Below, in pieces: positions 17,155 to 25,797 of a stretch of 64,000 nucleotides of DNA (the stretch's first letter is position 1; every line of letters begins with the position of its first letter). Source of the stretch: Tunturibacter gelidoferens (lineage in GTDB: Bacteria; Acidobacteriota; Terriglobia; Terriglobales; Acidobacteriaceae); assembly GCF_040358255.1 (NCBI RefSeq), contig NZ_CP132938.1:372001-436000 (forward strand), given 5' to 3'. The notes beneath the pieces are model-generated. The model did no database searches. It was not told the origin of the DNA and saw only the letters and a program-made list of their open reading frames with translations. A program made the translations under genes and the position numbers.

Positions 17155-17886
17155 CTATTCTATGGCGAAGACGGCATAGACGGTTGCGGTTTTTTCGATC
17201 TGGCGTGGGTTGATGGCGAGAGGGGCCACGTCGGCCTTTGCCATGGCAGGAGCGGCCATGGCGCGCATGAGCGGACGCGGTGGCTCCGCCTGGGTTTCGT
17301 TGCTGGCGTAAAGGAGAGCGCCAAGGCTGGCGTTGAGGCCTTTAGCCATCTCACCGGCTACGACGCGGGCGCGCTGGAGTGCCTTGGCTGCGGCTTCGGA
17401 CTGGGGAGCGTTCTCGTCCTTGAGGCTCCAGTCGATCTGTCCGGATTGATTGGCTCCGGCTTTGACGGCGAGATCAAGCACTTTAGCGGCTTCGTTGGCG
17501 TTTGTCCGAACGGTCCAGCTTTGCGTGACCTGGAACTTGCGCTGGGCCTTCTCTGCTGGCGTGAGCTTGTCGATTTGGTACTCCTGCACCGGGGAGACGT
17601 TTTGGTTTTCGCTCTCGATGGAGTCGTTGGGAACGCCGGCGGAGGTTAAAGCTTTGACGATGGCGTTGGAGGTGCGGGAGCCGGCGGCGTAGGCAGAGTC
17701 GCTGTCGGGACCGTAGGCGATGAAGCCGATGTGGAGGGTGGCGACGTCGGCGAAAACGATGACCTTGTCCGTGGCTGTGATCGCAATGGTGCGATTCTCC
17801 TTGTTGACCTGGATGGTCTGGGCTGAGGCTGTTGTGACCAGGAAGGCTGCGGACAGGGCGATGGAGGCGCGGCGGAGGATGCTCAT
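17155..17886 (-). CDS. SIMPL-domain (DUF541) periplasmic protein
   Basis: A 243-residue exported protein with a signal peptide (MSILRRASIALSAAFLVTTA, cleavage after SAQ) and a full SIMPL domain: the opening NRTIAITATDKVIVFADVATLHIGF, the segment SNAIVKALTSAGVPNDSIESENQNV and the closing IEKTATVYAVFAIE. The molecular role of SIMPL proteins is poorly defined; members are outer-envelope-associated and linked to stress tolerance. A Pro/Ala/Met-rich spacer sits near residues 205-225. Its ATG overlaps the stop of the small upstream gene in ATGA, so the two are probably translated together. Confidence 0.88.
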   Translation of the reverse strand: MSILRRASIALSAAFLVTTASAQTIQVNKENRTIAITATDKVIVFADVATLHIGFIAYGPDSDSAYAAGSRTSNAIVKALTSAGVPNDSIESENQNVSPVQEYQIDKLTPAEKAQRKFQVTQSWTVRTNANEAAKVLDLAVKAGANQSGQIDWSLKDENAPQSEAAAKALQRARVVAGEMAKGLNASLGALLYASNETQAEPPRPLMRAMAAPAMAKADVAPLAINPRQIEKTATVYAVFAIE

Positions 17887-18065
17887 TGATCTTCTCCTGA
17901 GGAGTTGAGTAGGTCGGCCAGGGTAGGTTTGTGTTTGGGACTGGCAGCCAGCTTTTGCTTGGGGTCGGGCAGGACACGCTCAGAGGGTGGAGTGCCTACA
18001 CGCTCTCGGGCGTTGGCCTTTACCGCCTTGACTTTGGAGAAGACCTGCTTTTTGGGCTTGCTCAT
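17883..18065 (-). CDS. Small basic hypothetical protein coupled to the SIMPL gene
   Basis: A 60-residue lysine-rich protein (MSKPKKQVFSKVKAVKANAR ... TLADLLNSSGEDQ). The start at 18065 is chosen because GGGAAGGAAAA lies just before it; an upstream ATG lacks such a site. The stop overlaps the SIMPL start codon (ATGA). No signal peptide or domain is recognised. Strong charge and small size would fit a nucleic-acid-binding protein, but that is only a guess. Confidence 0.6.
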   Translation of the reverse strand: MSKPKKQVFSKVKAVKANARERVGTPPSERVLPDPKQKLAASPKHKPTLADLLNSSGEDQ

Positions 18066-18207
18066 CGGTTTTCCTTCCCTGGGTCGGTCCGGGCTCATGG
18101 CCCCTGCGTGATTATGCATGACTCTTGCTTGTAAGGGGGCTTCTCAGGCAGGATTGCAGAGGGGAATCGAACCGCAGTTTGGGATCGAAGACCGGATGAG
18201 GTGTTGG

Positions 18208-18480
18208 ATGGAAGAGCGGGACTTTTTTGATGAGCGGGCAGAGCAGCGGACCCATGTGATGACGTGTCCCCACTGCGGACAGCAGGGGGAGTACCAGATC
18301 GAGTGGGTGGTGCGAAGGAAGAAAGCGCAGCTTCCGAGAGGTGCCGATGATCGCGACCGGGCGCGTTTTGCGAAAGCTCAGAGCTACATGGTCCGCCGCG
18401 ATGACCCGATGGGCTGCAAGAACGTCCGGTGCCGCAAGCGGTTCGACGTCGTGGGGATTCAGTCGGTGGCTTTCATTTAG
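18208..18480 (+). CDS. Small zinc-ribbon protein
   Basis: About 90 residues (MEERDFFDERAEQRTHVMTC...). A CPHC pair followed some 50 residues later by CKNVRC makes a four-cysteine zinc-ribbon; between them are basic segments (VVRRKKAQLPRG). I choose the ATG at 18208, five bases after GAGGTG, over upstream in-frame starts at 18118 and 18196. Function is unknown; zinc-ribbons of this sort bind nucleic acid or proteins. It is divergent from the SIMPL pair. Confidence 0.6.
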   Translation: MEERDFFDERAEQRTHVMTCPHCGQQGEYQIEWVVRRKKAQLPRGADDRDRARFAKAQSYMVRRDDPMGCKNVRCRKRFDVVGIQSVAFI

Positions 18481-18653
18481 CCGATCACTGCGGCTCCTGA
18501 GTACTGATTTGGGCTACCGGCAAAGACTTTTTTCGTGGGCTGGGATGATCCGCGCAGGCTGTGATTTAATACAAACTTAGACTCACGCTCCAGGAGCCCT
18601 GCTTGGCTCGAGCTGGAATTTGAACAGGAAAGACCCGGGAGACCAAGAACGCG

Positions 18654-18938
18654 ATGGCGAATACACTGCTTCCAATCGAAGAACGCAATTTGACGCCGGA
18701 TGACGTAGAACGGCTGGATAAACGCCGCCGTCGTGGCCAGCTTTTTCTAGTGCTCTGCTTGCAGAGCCTGATTGTGGCTACCCTGCTGACCTTGTGGAGC
18801 GGACAAGACCTGACCTTGTCGCCGGGTTGGGCGCATCCCGTCGTTTACTGGAATGCGATCACCTTCGCCGCTGCGCTGGTCTTCGGCATTGTGGGAGTTC
18901 GCTTGAAACGTGGCAGCAACGAGTTTCTCAGCTACTAA
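18654..18938 (+). CDS. Small two-helix membrane protein
   Basis: A 94-residue protein with a charged N-terminus (EERNLTPDDVERLDKRRRRG) and two hydrophobic segments, QLFLVLCLQSLIVATLLTLW and VVYWNAITFAAALVFGIVGV. The positive-inside pattern suggests a hairpin with both ends in the cytoplasm. Not recognised as a named family. It follows the zinc-ribbon gene on the same strand after about 170 bases and has a fair site (AAGA) before the ATG. Confidence 0.6.
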   Translation: MANTLLPIEERNLTPDDVERLDKRRRRGQLFLVLCLQSLIVATLLTLWSGQDLTLSPGWAHPVVYWNAITFAAALVFGIVGVRLKRGSNEFLSY

Positions 18939-19319
18939 AACGTCAAAGTGCACAACTCTCGTGTTTTCTGCGCGATTTAAGAGTTAAGCATCACAAATGC
19001 TGTTGTAACGACCGAGATGCTGATATTCTGCGCGTTAGAATTGGCCAACGCGGGACACCAGCTGCGATTGCCTTTTCTATTCAGATGTGTCCCCGGTTGC
19101 AGAGCTGTGCAGCGGCAGAAGCCGCATTCCGGGAAGATCCACACGTGCTACGACAAAAATATGAATTACAAAACTAGTGCGCTGTTGCGCGTGGCTCAAG
19201 CGCAATCGTCTGGGTCAACAAATGATACTGCTGAGTTTCCGATGATACTGATTCGCTTTCTGACCCATTGCATCTAAAGTTTGTAGCGAAATGAAGTAGT
19301 TGGCATCCAGGTACGTCTC
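18939..19319. other. Intergenic gap upstream of moaA, no feature seen
   Basis: No convincing gene, terminator or repeat. I looked for the Moco riboswitch expected upstream of some moa genes and could not recognise its conserved core. A short upstream frame here is AT-richer and has no ribosome-binding site. Confidence 0.4.
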
Positions 19320-20405
19320 TTGATGATTGGCGATGGAAATACCGCGATTCTGGAGTTGGAGGAGCAGGCTTTTCAGGCTCCGGGTAGGCTGCGAGATAAG
19401 TTTGCCAGGTCTATTACAGACTTGCGCGTCTCGGTAACTGATCGCTGCAACTACAAGTGCGTCTACTGCCGCACGGGCAACGAAGGAGCCCAGTTCACCG
19501 AACTCTCGATTGAAGATTACCTGAGAATGGTTCGTGTCTTTGTCTCACTTGGAGTGGAAAAGGTAAGGCTGACCGGGGGAGAACCCCTGCTGCAGTCGGG
19601 CCTGGTGGAGATGGTTCGCCAACTGGCTGACATGCGGACGGCATTTTTCCCCGATGGGAGCTTTGCCGGCGAACTCGGCGATCCGTTGGATATCGCCCTG
19701 ACGACGAACGGGCATTTGCTGGAGGGACTGGCTCAGCCTCTGAAGGATGCGGGGCTGAATCGCGTAACTGTCAGCATGGATGCTGTGGATGCAGAGACAT
19801 TTAGCGCGATTACGCGGGTTCCGCGGAGCTATGAAAAGGTGTTGTCTGGGATTCGTAAGGCGCAGGCCGTGGGACTGGGACCGGTCAAGGTGAATTGCGT
19901 GCTGCTGCGCGGGTTCAACGATGGACAGATTGAACAGTTTGCGGAGTTCTCGCGGCAAGAAGGAGTCATCGTCCGATTCATCGAGTGGATGCCCCTTGAG
20001 GAAGATCGAAGCTGGAAGAGGGAGTCCGTCGTTTCGATGGACGAGATTGTGGAGCGGTTGAATGCGTTCCGTCCTCTGGTGGAATTGGCTCCGCATGCGG
20101 CTAGCGAGACGGCGAAGCGGTTCACCTTTGACGATGGCTTGGGAGAGATAGGGATTATTGCACCAGTGTCGCGCCCCTTCTGCGGGCAGTGCAGCCGAGT
20201 GAGGTTGACGTCAGACGGAAAGATTAGGACTTGTCTGTTTTCGCAGAGCGACCACGACTTATATGGCGAGATGCTGCGAGGCGGAACAGATGAGGAGCTG
20301 GCAGCGTATATCCGCAGGATCGTGATGCGGAAGGAAGCACGTCATCACATTGGTGAACCAGGTTTTGAAAAGCCATCGCGCAGTATGGTTCATATCGGCG
20401 GGTGA
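19320..20405 (+). CDS. moaA: GTP 3',8-cyclase MoaA
   Basis: Radical-SAM enzyme that converts GTP to the 8-cyclo intermediate, the first step of molybdenum cofactor synthesis. The 361-residue product has the radical-SAM cluster CxxxCxxC (Cys43, Cys47, Cys50 in CNYKCVYC), the LTGGEPLL block, and the C-terminal cluster ligands in PFCGQCSRVRLTSDGKIRTC. The protein ends in IGG, keeping the C-terminal Gly-Gly needed for the active site. The start is TTG at 19320 or ATG at 19323; AGG lies 8 bases before the former. No other moa or moe gene is adjacent. A molybdo/tungsto formate dehydrogenase lies 27 kb away and would use this cofactor. Confidence 0.95.
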   Translation: MMIGDGNTAILELEEQAFQAPGRLRDKFARSITDLRVSVTDRCNYKCVYCRTGNEGAQFTELSIEDYLRMVRVFVSLGVEKVRLTGGEPLLQSGLVEMVRQLADMRTAFFPDGSFAGELGDPLDIALTTNGHLLEGLAQPLKDAGLNRVTVSMDAVDAETFSAITRVPRSYEKVLSGIRKAQAVGLGPVKVNCVLLRGFNDGQIEQFAEFSRQEGVIVRFIEWMPLEEDRSWKRESVVSMDEIVERLNAFRPLVELAPHAASETAKRFTFDDGLGEIGIIAPVSRPFCGQCSRVRLTSDGKIRTCLFSQSDHDLYGEMLRGGTDEELAAYIRRIVMRKEARHHIGEPGFEKPSRSMVHIGG

Positions 20406-20482
20406 GTAGCGCTGTCTTTGTGCGTTTCTGTCGCGAACTTTTGTTGAATTATTGCGGGAGCTATGAGAGGCTGATATGTAAT

Positions 20483-20502
20483 ATGTGCAAAAAAATGCAC
20501 AT
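20483..20502. promoter_or_regulatory. Perfect inverted repeat over the diguanylate cyclase start codon
   Basis: ATGTGCA and TGCACAT flank AAAAAA, a perfect 7-bp inverted repeat on a six-base spacer that contains the GTG start used for the next gene. It could be a repressor operator or an mRNA hairpin masking translation initiation. Confidence 0.4.
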
Positions 20503-21648
20503 ACGGTACGGGGACAGCGATTGAAGGACAGGCGGCAGTTTGAAGTGATCGAAAGTCGTCAAATGGATCACCTTCGAGTGTTCCATGACGTTGCGCGCGC
20601 GCTGACTTCGAGCCTTGAACTGGAAGAGATTCTGGGGGCCATCATGAATAAGATGGCCCAGTTCTTCGGACCTGAGCGCTGGTCGCTGTTGATGGTGGAC
20701 GATAAGTCGGGCGAACTGTATTACGCGATCGCGGTGGGAGAGAATGCCGAAAGTTTGAAGGGATTGCGGGTACCGCTGGGCGAGGGAGTTGCAGGTTGGG
20801 TGGCGTCGACGGGAAATCCTCTGGTGGTGCCTGATGTGGCGCTTGATCCGCATTGGTCAGCGTTTGCCAATAAGCATCCTGACCTGAAGATCCAGTCGAT
20901 CGCCTGCGTGCCGGTTCGCTCCGGGGATAAGACACTGGGCGTAATTCAACTGCTGAACAGCAAGCTGGATTTGCTGTCGGAGCACTCGATCTCGTTTCTA
21001 AGAATTCTGTGCGATTACGCTGCGATCGCGATTCAGAACGCGCGGTCCATGACTTTGATTCAGGAGCTGACCATCACGGATGACGTGACGGGACTTTTCA
21101 ATGCTAGGCACCTGTACACCATGCTCGAAGAAGAGGTGGCTCGGGGGCAGGTATTTAGTCTGATGTTTGTCGATCTGGATCACTTCAAGTCGGTAAATGA
21201 TACCCATGGCCATCTGATTGGAAGCCGGCTCCTGGCGGAGATTGGCGGGTTGATGAGACGCAGCCTTGGTCCGAACAATGCGGCTTTTCGCTATGGCGGG
21301 GACGAGTTTGTCGCGTTGCTGCCGGGGATGGGGAAGGCAGCGGCGAGCGGGACCACGATGGCACTGTGCGAAGATCTGCGGTCGGCGCGCTTTCTGGAGG
21401 GAGCAGGGCTTTCGCTCAGTCTCTCGGGAAGCTTTGGGCTGGCAACCTATCCTGAGGACGGAAATACGGTTCAGACGATTCTGCGGGCTGCTGACACGAT
21501 GATGTATGAGGCCAAGGTGACGCGCGACAATGTTGCGGTAGCAGGCAAGGGTATGATCGGACGCGCAGAGACAGCCAGATCCGTCAGCGGCTCACGGCGG
21601 GAAGTTTCGGGAATGTTTCTCGAGCGCGACTCCATTCCCCGCAACTAG
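20485..21648 (+). CDS. GAF-GGDEF diguanylate cyclase
   Basis: Makes cyclic-di-GMP from two GTP. Residues about 30-190 are a GAF sensor domain (LEEILGAIMNKMAQFFGPERWSLLMV ... IQNARSM); residues about 200-360 are the GGDEF domain, with DLDHFKSVND and an intact GGDEF at 271-275. The inhibitory RxxD site five residues before the signature is absent, so product feedback is not expected. There is no membrane segment or signal peptide, so it is cytosolic and probably responds to a small ligand through GAF. The GTG at 20485 gives the whole frame; ATG at 20563 would remove 26 residues and is possible. Downstream it converges on the secreted protein at 21683. Confidence 0.9.
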   Translation: MQKNAHTVRGQRLKDRRQFEVIESRQMDHLRVFHDVARALTSSLELEEILGAIMNKMAQFFGPERWSLLMVDDKSGELYYAIAVGENAESLKGLRVPLGEGVAGWVASTGNPLVVPDVALDPHWSAFANKHPDLKIQSIACVPVRSGDKTLGVIQLLNSKLDLLSEHSISFLRILCDYAAIAIQNARSMTLIQELTITDDVTGLFNARHLYTMLEEEVARGQVFSLMFVDLDHFKSVNDTHGHLIGSRLLAEIGGLMRRSLGPNNAAFRYGGDEFVALLPGMGKAAASGTTMALCEDLRSARFLEGAGLSLSLSGSFGLATYPEDGNTVQTILRAADTMMYEAKVTRDNVAVAGKGMIGRAETARSVSGSRREVSGMFLERDSIPRN

Positions 21649-21682
21649 GCAATTCCTGACTAATATTCTTTTTCTGCGGGGG

Positions 21683-22741
21683 CTAGCCGGGGCCGCGGTG
21701 TTCGAGCGTGACACCCCGACGGGGCTCGGGCTTTAGGACGTCGCGGTTTTCGGGGGAGACCGGGTGCACGCCGAAGTCCCAGACTCCCAGGTTGACGGCT
21801 TTGTCTGAGAGGACTTCCATGAGGGCAAATTCACCGAAGTCGAGCGGTTCCTTCGGGGTGATTTTTAGCCAGTGTCCTCCGGGTAGCAGCTCTGTGGCGG
21901 TTTCGACTACGTCTTCTTGGTGCTGTACCCCGCCGAGGAGGCCGATGCGGAAGCTTGCGATGACCCGGGCCCCCTTGCGGACGTCGGCGCGGACGATGAC
22001 GTAACGGCTCGTGGGGGAGCCACCGGCGGGGTCGTTCGCGGCGTGGCTGGTGGCTCCGTGGGTGTCGACGGTCAGGGGCGTACCGGCTGTCGAGCCTACG
22101 CTCTCGTCGCCGATGCGGAGGTAGAGGACGGGGTCTTTGACATGGAGCTGGATGGGCGAGGTCTCGCCTTTGAGCTCGACGATCTGGTGGGAGGCTGAGA
22201 GGGGGTTGACGGCAGCCTTGAGGAGGTTGTGTCCGGTGTTTCGATTGAGGTCGCTGTCGGTCTGGGCGAGGGGGACCAGCTCCGGGGTGCCGCGGTAGGT
22301 GTCGAGGGCGAGGGTGCTGTCCTCTTCCGGGAGGCGGAGATCCTTGGCGACCTCCGGAGTGAGGGCGGCGCGGTCGGCCTCTTCTTTGAGGAGTTCGGGG
22401 TCGATGGCGGGTGGCTGGGGGTTGTCGGCGGTTGCGGTGGGCTGAGAGTGCTGGCGGTCCCAGCGCTTGGTGGCATCGAGGTCTACGAGGTTGAGAGGGA
22501 TCTCCTCTTCGGCTCCGCCGCGCTCGGCGCTGACGTAGTGGACCACGCTGCCGACGATGCGGTAGCTCATGATGATCTGGTAGCTGCCATCCTTGAGGAT
22601 GAGGCGGGTGCGATGTGGCGCCGAGTTATCCGGCTCGAGCGCGGTGGTGTGTTGCTGCAAAGCGTGGAGAGATTGTGGCGCGCTGATGGTGGCGGCGAGG
22701 AGAATTGCGGCGAATTTTGTGGTGCGGCGGGGATGATCCAT
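21683..22741 (-). CDS. Secreted hypothetical protein
   Basis: A 352-residue protein with a signal peptide (HPRRTTKFAAILLAATISAPQ, about 28 residues). After a basic/Pro/Gln-rich linker (residues about 110-160) comes a beta-rich half: QLHVKDPVLYLRIGD, RYVIVRADVRKGARVIASFRI, GGHWLKITPKEPLDFGEFALMEV, then FGVHPVSPENRD. No family is recognised; nothing suggests an enzyme. A 3-kDa tail rich in Arg/Pro follows. It stands alone after the diguanylate cyclase, with a large repeat-bearing gap upstream. Confidence 0.7.
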   Translation of the reverse strand: MDHPRRTTKFAAILLAATISAPQSLHALQQHTTALEPDNSAPHRTRLILKDGSYQIIMSYRIVGSVVHYVSAERGGAEEEIPLNLVDLDATKRWDRQHSQPTATADNPQPPAIDPELLKEEADRAALTPEVAKDLRLPEEDSTLALDTYRGTPELVPLAQTDSDLNRNTGHNLLKAAVNPLSASHQIVELKGETSPIQLHVKDPVLYLRIGDESVGSTAGTPLTVDTHGATSHAANDPAGGSPTSRYVIVRADVRKGARVIASFRIGLLGGVQHQEDVVETATELLPGGHWLKITPKEPLDFGEFALMEVLSDKAVNLGVWDFGVHPVSPENRDVLKPEPRRGVTLEHRGPG

Positions 22742-22790
22742 CTTGTGATTCCACAGTTTAGACGCAGGCTCGAGTTTGTCGGAGTGGGGC

Positions 22791-22819
22791 CATCCCCCTC
22801 CCCCCGGGGGGTGGGGGTA
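22791..22819. repeat. GC-rich palindrome
   Basis: CCCCCTCCCCCC is followed directly by GGGGGGTGGGGG, a perfect 24-bp palindrome apart from one T/T mismatch, flanked by CAT and TA. It lies 50 bases upstream of the secreted gene start. Together with the AAAATATT units that follow it resembles an intergenic element I remember from related genomes (memory, not a search). Confidence 0.6.
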
Positions 22820-22869
22820 TCTTGCGGCGAAGTCTATTATTTTGTCTAACTTGCGGGAGGGTAGTGGCT

Positions 22870-22927
22870 GTAAAATATTCCACCCAAAGGACTTACTCGC
22901 AAAATATTCAAAATCAAAGAGTTATGG
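22870..22927. repeat. Two tandem 29-bp degenerate units (AAAATATTC...CAAAG..TTA)
   Basis: Unit 1 (22870-22898) and unit 2 (22899-22927) share AAAATATTC, CAAAG and TTA at the same offsets; about 20 of 29 positions agree. Only two units exist and there are no spacers, so this is not a CRISPR array. Confidence 0.6.
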
Positions 22928-23368
22928 CTGCCTTACGCAAAGAAGCCTCGGCAAGACCCGAGGCGGACCGTCTAGATCCATTATAGCGGGCGGGATGGGT
23001 GTATACGCCACACGAATCGGCCCGTCTGGAGCGGGTTTTATGCAGTCAGGGGCTTGACAGGTTTTTCGGCGCTCGAGGCCGTCGATGCGACCTGACGATC
23101 TCGCGAGATTCTAGCACAGGTGGTTTCTGGTCTGAGTGAAATTAAGTAGTGGATTAATTTCCTGTTTGCCCGTTAACCGCCCACAACACAACATCTTGGA
23201 CGCTTCTCCGACGGTGCTGCTCGGTAGGCGCATCGGCGAATTGTCGCTAACTGCGGCACACGATCATCAGCATTCCTTTCCAGGTCGCTGGATAGTTACT
23301 TGTTGACCGTTATGCCGCCTCGATTGTTTCTGTTTTAAAACTGTCGCAATGTGACCCGATGTCGCCCC
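22928..23368. other. Non-coding gap with one perfect hairpin
   Basis: GCCTCGG-CAAGAC-CCGAGGC (22945-22964) is a perfect 7-bp stem; no T-run follows on the plus strand. The rest of this stretch (to the stop of the winged-helix/TPR gene) shows no gene I can support. Confidence 0.4.
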
Positions 23369-25018
23369 CTATACCTCAAGGCCAGCTTTGCGGAGGCCGA
23401 CGATCAGGTGTTCGACCATATCCGGTTGCCACCAGATCGCTAACTCCTCGCGGGGAAATTTGGCAATGTCGGGCCTCTGAATCAGAAGAGTCTGCAGGGC
23501 CTCGTTCGCTGCCGCCTTTCGGCCGAGTTGCCCGGAGCTCGCAGCGATAGCGAGTTGAGTGCGCCAGAAGCCAGGCATATTTACCTTGTGGGCAAAATCC
23601 AGTGACGTTTTGTATTCGCCTTTGCGATATGCTTCGAAGCACGGTACAAACCAATACCAACCAGGATGGTGAGGGTTCAAGCTTCGGGCCTTTGCTGACA
23701 AGTCGCCGCCACGCTCCCAATCGCCCGCGTAAGCAATTAAAAACCCGAGGTATGCAAGCGTGAATCCATCCATCGGATTGAGAGCAACAGCCCGCGCCGT
23801 CGCAATTCGGAAGGAATCCAGCTCCTTGCGAAAGAACTCGACGGACGCCAGCGCATGATAAGCGAGATGATTCGAAGGCGCTCCTTCCACCGCACGCTGC
23901 GCGGCCGCGAGAGCCCTGCCGAGGGGATCCGCAAGAAGATTGAATCTATGCGTGAACTCTTCCTTGTAGAGGAGCGACAACATCGCCCAGGCATCAGGAT
24001 AGTTCGGCGCTTGTTGGACCGCGCGTTCCAGTGCCGCTCTCGCTGGACCATGTTCCTTGGCACTGACGCGCTGAAAATGTGCGAAGCTGCGAAGCACCGC
24101 TTCGTACGGGCTCAGCCTGGACGGATCCATGGTACGGAGTGCCTCACTCATGCTGCGCGTCAGAACGCCATGCGTATCTGCGATGGTCGACACAATCTGC
24201 GGAACGACGTCATCAAATAAATCATACGCAGTCTGTGAGGAAAAGGGCCGATCATACGTTTCGGCCCAGAGATGAACTCCTGAATTGCAATCGATCAACT
24301 GCGCTGCGACGCGCACTCTCGCGCCTGCGTGACGAAGGCTGCCTTCGATGACGTAGCGTGCTCCAAGCTCCCTGCCAGCCGCTCGCACATCGACCGACTT
24401 GCCGGCGTATTGCAAAGTGGAGCTGACCGAAATGACGCGAAGATAGGAAAAACGAGATAGCCCGGTAACGATCTCCTCGATCAGCGCGGTGGCACGATCA
24501 GCGAGGTCAGCATCGGCGTCGCTCAGTTTCAATGGCAGCACAGCAATCCAGAAGCCATCGTCGGGCCGAGAGCGCGAAGTGTTCTTCATCCGGCTCCTGG
24601 AGTGCACACTGGCATCAGCAGATTGTGTCTTCGTCTCCAAGTCAGCGCTTCCTACAACAGCGATGAATCGGTACCCACGGCGGGATAGCGTTTCAACAAA
24701 ACGCGGCCTCTCCGCGGAATCGGCCAGTGTCTCGCGGATCTTGTTGATCGCAGTGTTCAGGTTGTGGTCGACATCGACGAACGTGTCCGGCCAAAGCCGC
24801 CGTTGCAACTCCTCTCGGCTGATCACTTCGCCCGGCCGCTCCAGCAGAATGGCCAAAACGGAAAATGGCTGACCCGTCAGTTTCAGCTTTCGCCCCGACT
24901 TCCACAGCTCTCCCGTTCGAAGGTCAACTTCGAAGATTCCAAAGCGGACTCGCTGAGAGGGATGGGAGGTATCGTTCACAGTTCGCGCCCTTCCTCCTCG
25001 GTCCGGCTGTGTCGGCAT
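23369..25018 (-). CDS. Winged-helix (OmpR-type) regulator with TolB-like and TPR domains
   Basis: A 549-residue transcription factor of a type abundant in Acidobacteria. Residues about 20-115 are an OmpR/CadC-like winged-helix DNA-binding domain (VRFGIFEVDLRTGELWKSGR ... NKIRETL ... FVETLSRRGYRFIAV). Residues about 155-290 resemble the TolB/adenylate-cyclase-associated domain (WIAVLPLK, ATALIEEIVTGLSRFSYLRVIS, RYVIEGSLRHAGARVRVAAQLID). Residues about 300-540 are TPR-like helices (YPDAWAMLSLLYKEEF; GWYWFVPCFEAYRKGEY). No TM segment is evident, unlike CadC. It diverges from the gene at 25222, a plausible target. Confidence 0.85.
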   Translation of the reverse strand: MPTQPDRGGRARTVNDTSHPSQRVRFGIFEVDLRTGELWKSGRKLKLTGQPFSVLAILLERPGEVISREELQRRLWPDTFVDVDHNLNTAINKIRETLADSAERPRFVETLSRRGYRFIAVVGSADLETKTQSADASVHSRSRMKNTSRSRPDDGFWIAVLPLKLSDADADLADRATALIEEIVTGLSRFSYLRVISVSSTLQYAGKSVDVRAAGRELGARYVIEGSLRHAGARVRVAAQLIDCNSGVHLWAETYDRPFSSQTAYDLFDDVVPQIVSTIADTHGVLTRSMSEALRTMDPSRLSPYEAVLRSFAHFQRVSAKEHGPARAALERAVQQAPNYPDAWAMLSLLYKEEFTHRFNLLADPLGRALAAAQRAVEGAPSNHLAYHALASVEFFRKELDSFRIATARAVALNPMDGFTLAYLGFLIAYAGDWERGGDLSAKARSLNPHHPGWYWFVPCFEAYRKGEYKTSLDFAHKVNMPGFWRTQLAIAASSGQLGRKAAANEALQTLLIQRPDIAKFPREELAIWWQPDMVEHLIVGLRKAGLEV

Positions 25019-25221
25019 CGCATCAGTCTAGTCCCCCGGACGAAGCGCGAGGAAATTACTCCGGCTAAAGCACTTAACGATTGACTTTCTTTTGACCTTC
25101 CAATGACCCGCCATGCATGGAACCGGCTCCGTGGAAAGGCTAGAGTTTCCTACAGATTGCTGGGGACGCGACTGAAGACCGACGGGTTTTCGGCGTTGCC
25201 GGCTGACTAAAGGAGAGATCA

Positions 25222-25770
25222 ATGAGGGACTCAATGACTGGATCGAATCGTATTCGCAACATCGTAGCCATAATGGCCGCAGCGGGCATGCTATGGATGG
25301 GATCCACTCAACTTGTGCAAGCGCAAACTGAGGCAAATGTTGGGGGAGACTCTTTGCGTGACACGACTTGCTCAAAAGCCGATGTAGCAGGAGAGTGGGC
25401 ATACACCGAAACGGGGACGGTCATCCCTGCAACAGGCGCGGTTCCCTTTGCCGCCGTCGCGAGATACACCCTCGACGCCAAGGGAGATCTGTCGGGAACG
25501 GCGACGAGCAGCTCGGACGGTAACCTAGCAAACGTCACGCTCAAGGGGACCGGCACAGTGAACGCTGACTGCACCGGCACACTCACCGTCGGCGTCTACG
25601 CATCGGGAACCCTGGTCCGCACCGCCACCTTCTCCATTGTCTATGTGGACAAGGCGCGAGAGGGTCGTGCGATTGTTACGTCGCTTGTACTCGCTAGTGG
25701 CGCCACCGTGCCGGCGGTGCTAACTGCTAACGCAAAAAAGCTCTTCCCTGAACTGCCGCATGAGCGATGA
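25222..25770 (+). CDS. Small secreted protein, divergent from the winged-helix/TPR regulator
   Basis: 182 residues with a signal peptide (NIVAIMAAAGMLWMG, cleavage after VQAQ). AAAGGAGAG before the ATG is a very good ribosome-binding site. The mature protein is rich in beta-strand pattern, for example GEWAYTETGTVIPATGAVPF, RYTLDAKGDLSGTATSS, GTVNADCTGTLTVGVY and RTATFSIVYVD, suggesting a lipocalin-like or other single beta-barrel fold with two cysteines, and a conserved-looking end LTANAKKLFPELPHER. Not recognised. It is read away from the regulator at 25018 and may be regulated by it. Confidence 0.75.
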   Translation: MRDSMTGSNRIRNIVAIMAAAGMLWMGSTQLVQAQTEANVGGDSLRDTTCSKADVAGEWAYTETGTVIPATGAVPFAAVARYTLDAKGDLSGTATSSSDGNLANVTLKGTGTVNADCTGTLTVGVYASGTLVRTATFSIVYVDKAREGRAIVTSLVLASGATVPAVLTANAKKLFPELPHER

Positions 25771-25797
25771 GGGATACAAAACTCCTCTGCGATCACC

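Noticed and set aside
18150..18175. tRNA-like GGTTCGATTCC on the minus strand
   Set aside because: T-arm stem does not pair and no acceptor stem or anticodon arm can be drawn around it.
18939..19319. Moco riboswitch before moaA
   Set aside because: I could not recognise its conserved core in this gap.
21637..21681. CCCCGCA/TGCGGGG pair as terminator between diguanylate cyclase and the secreted gene
   Set aside because: Loop of about 31 bases and the T-run lies within the loop, so an intrinsic terminator is unlikely.
22870..22927. CRISPR array
   Set aside because: Only two abutting units, no spacers, no cas genes, and units are degenerate.
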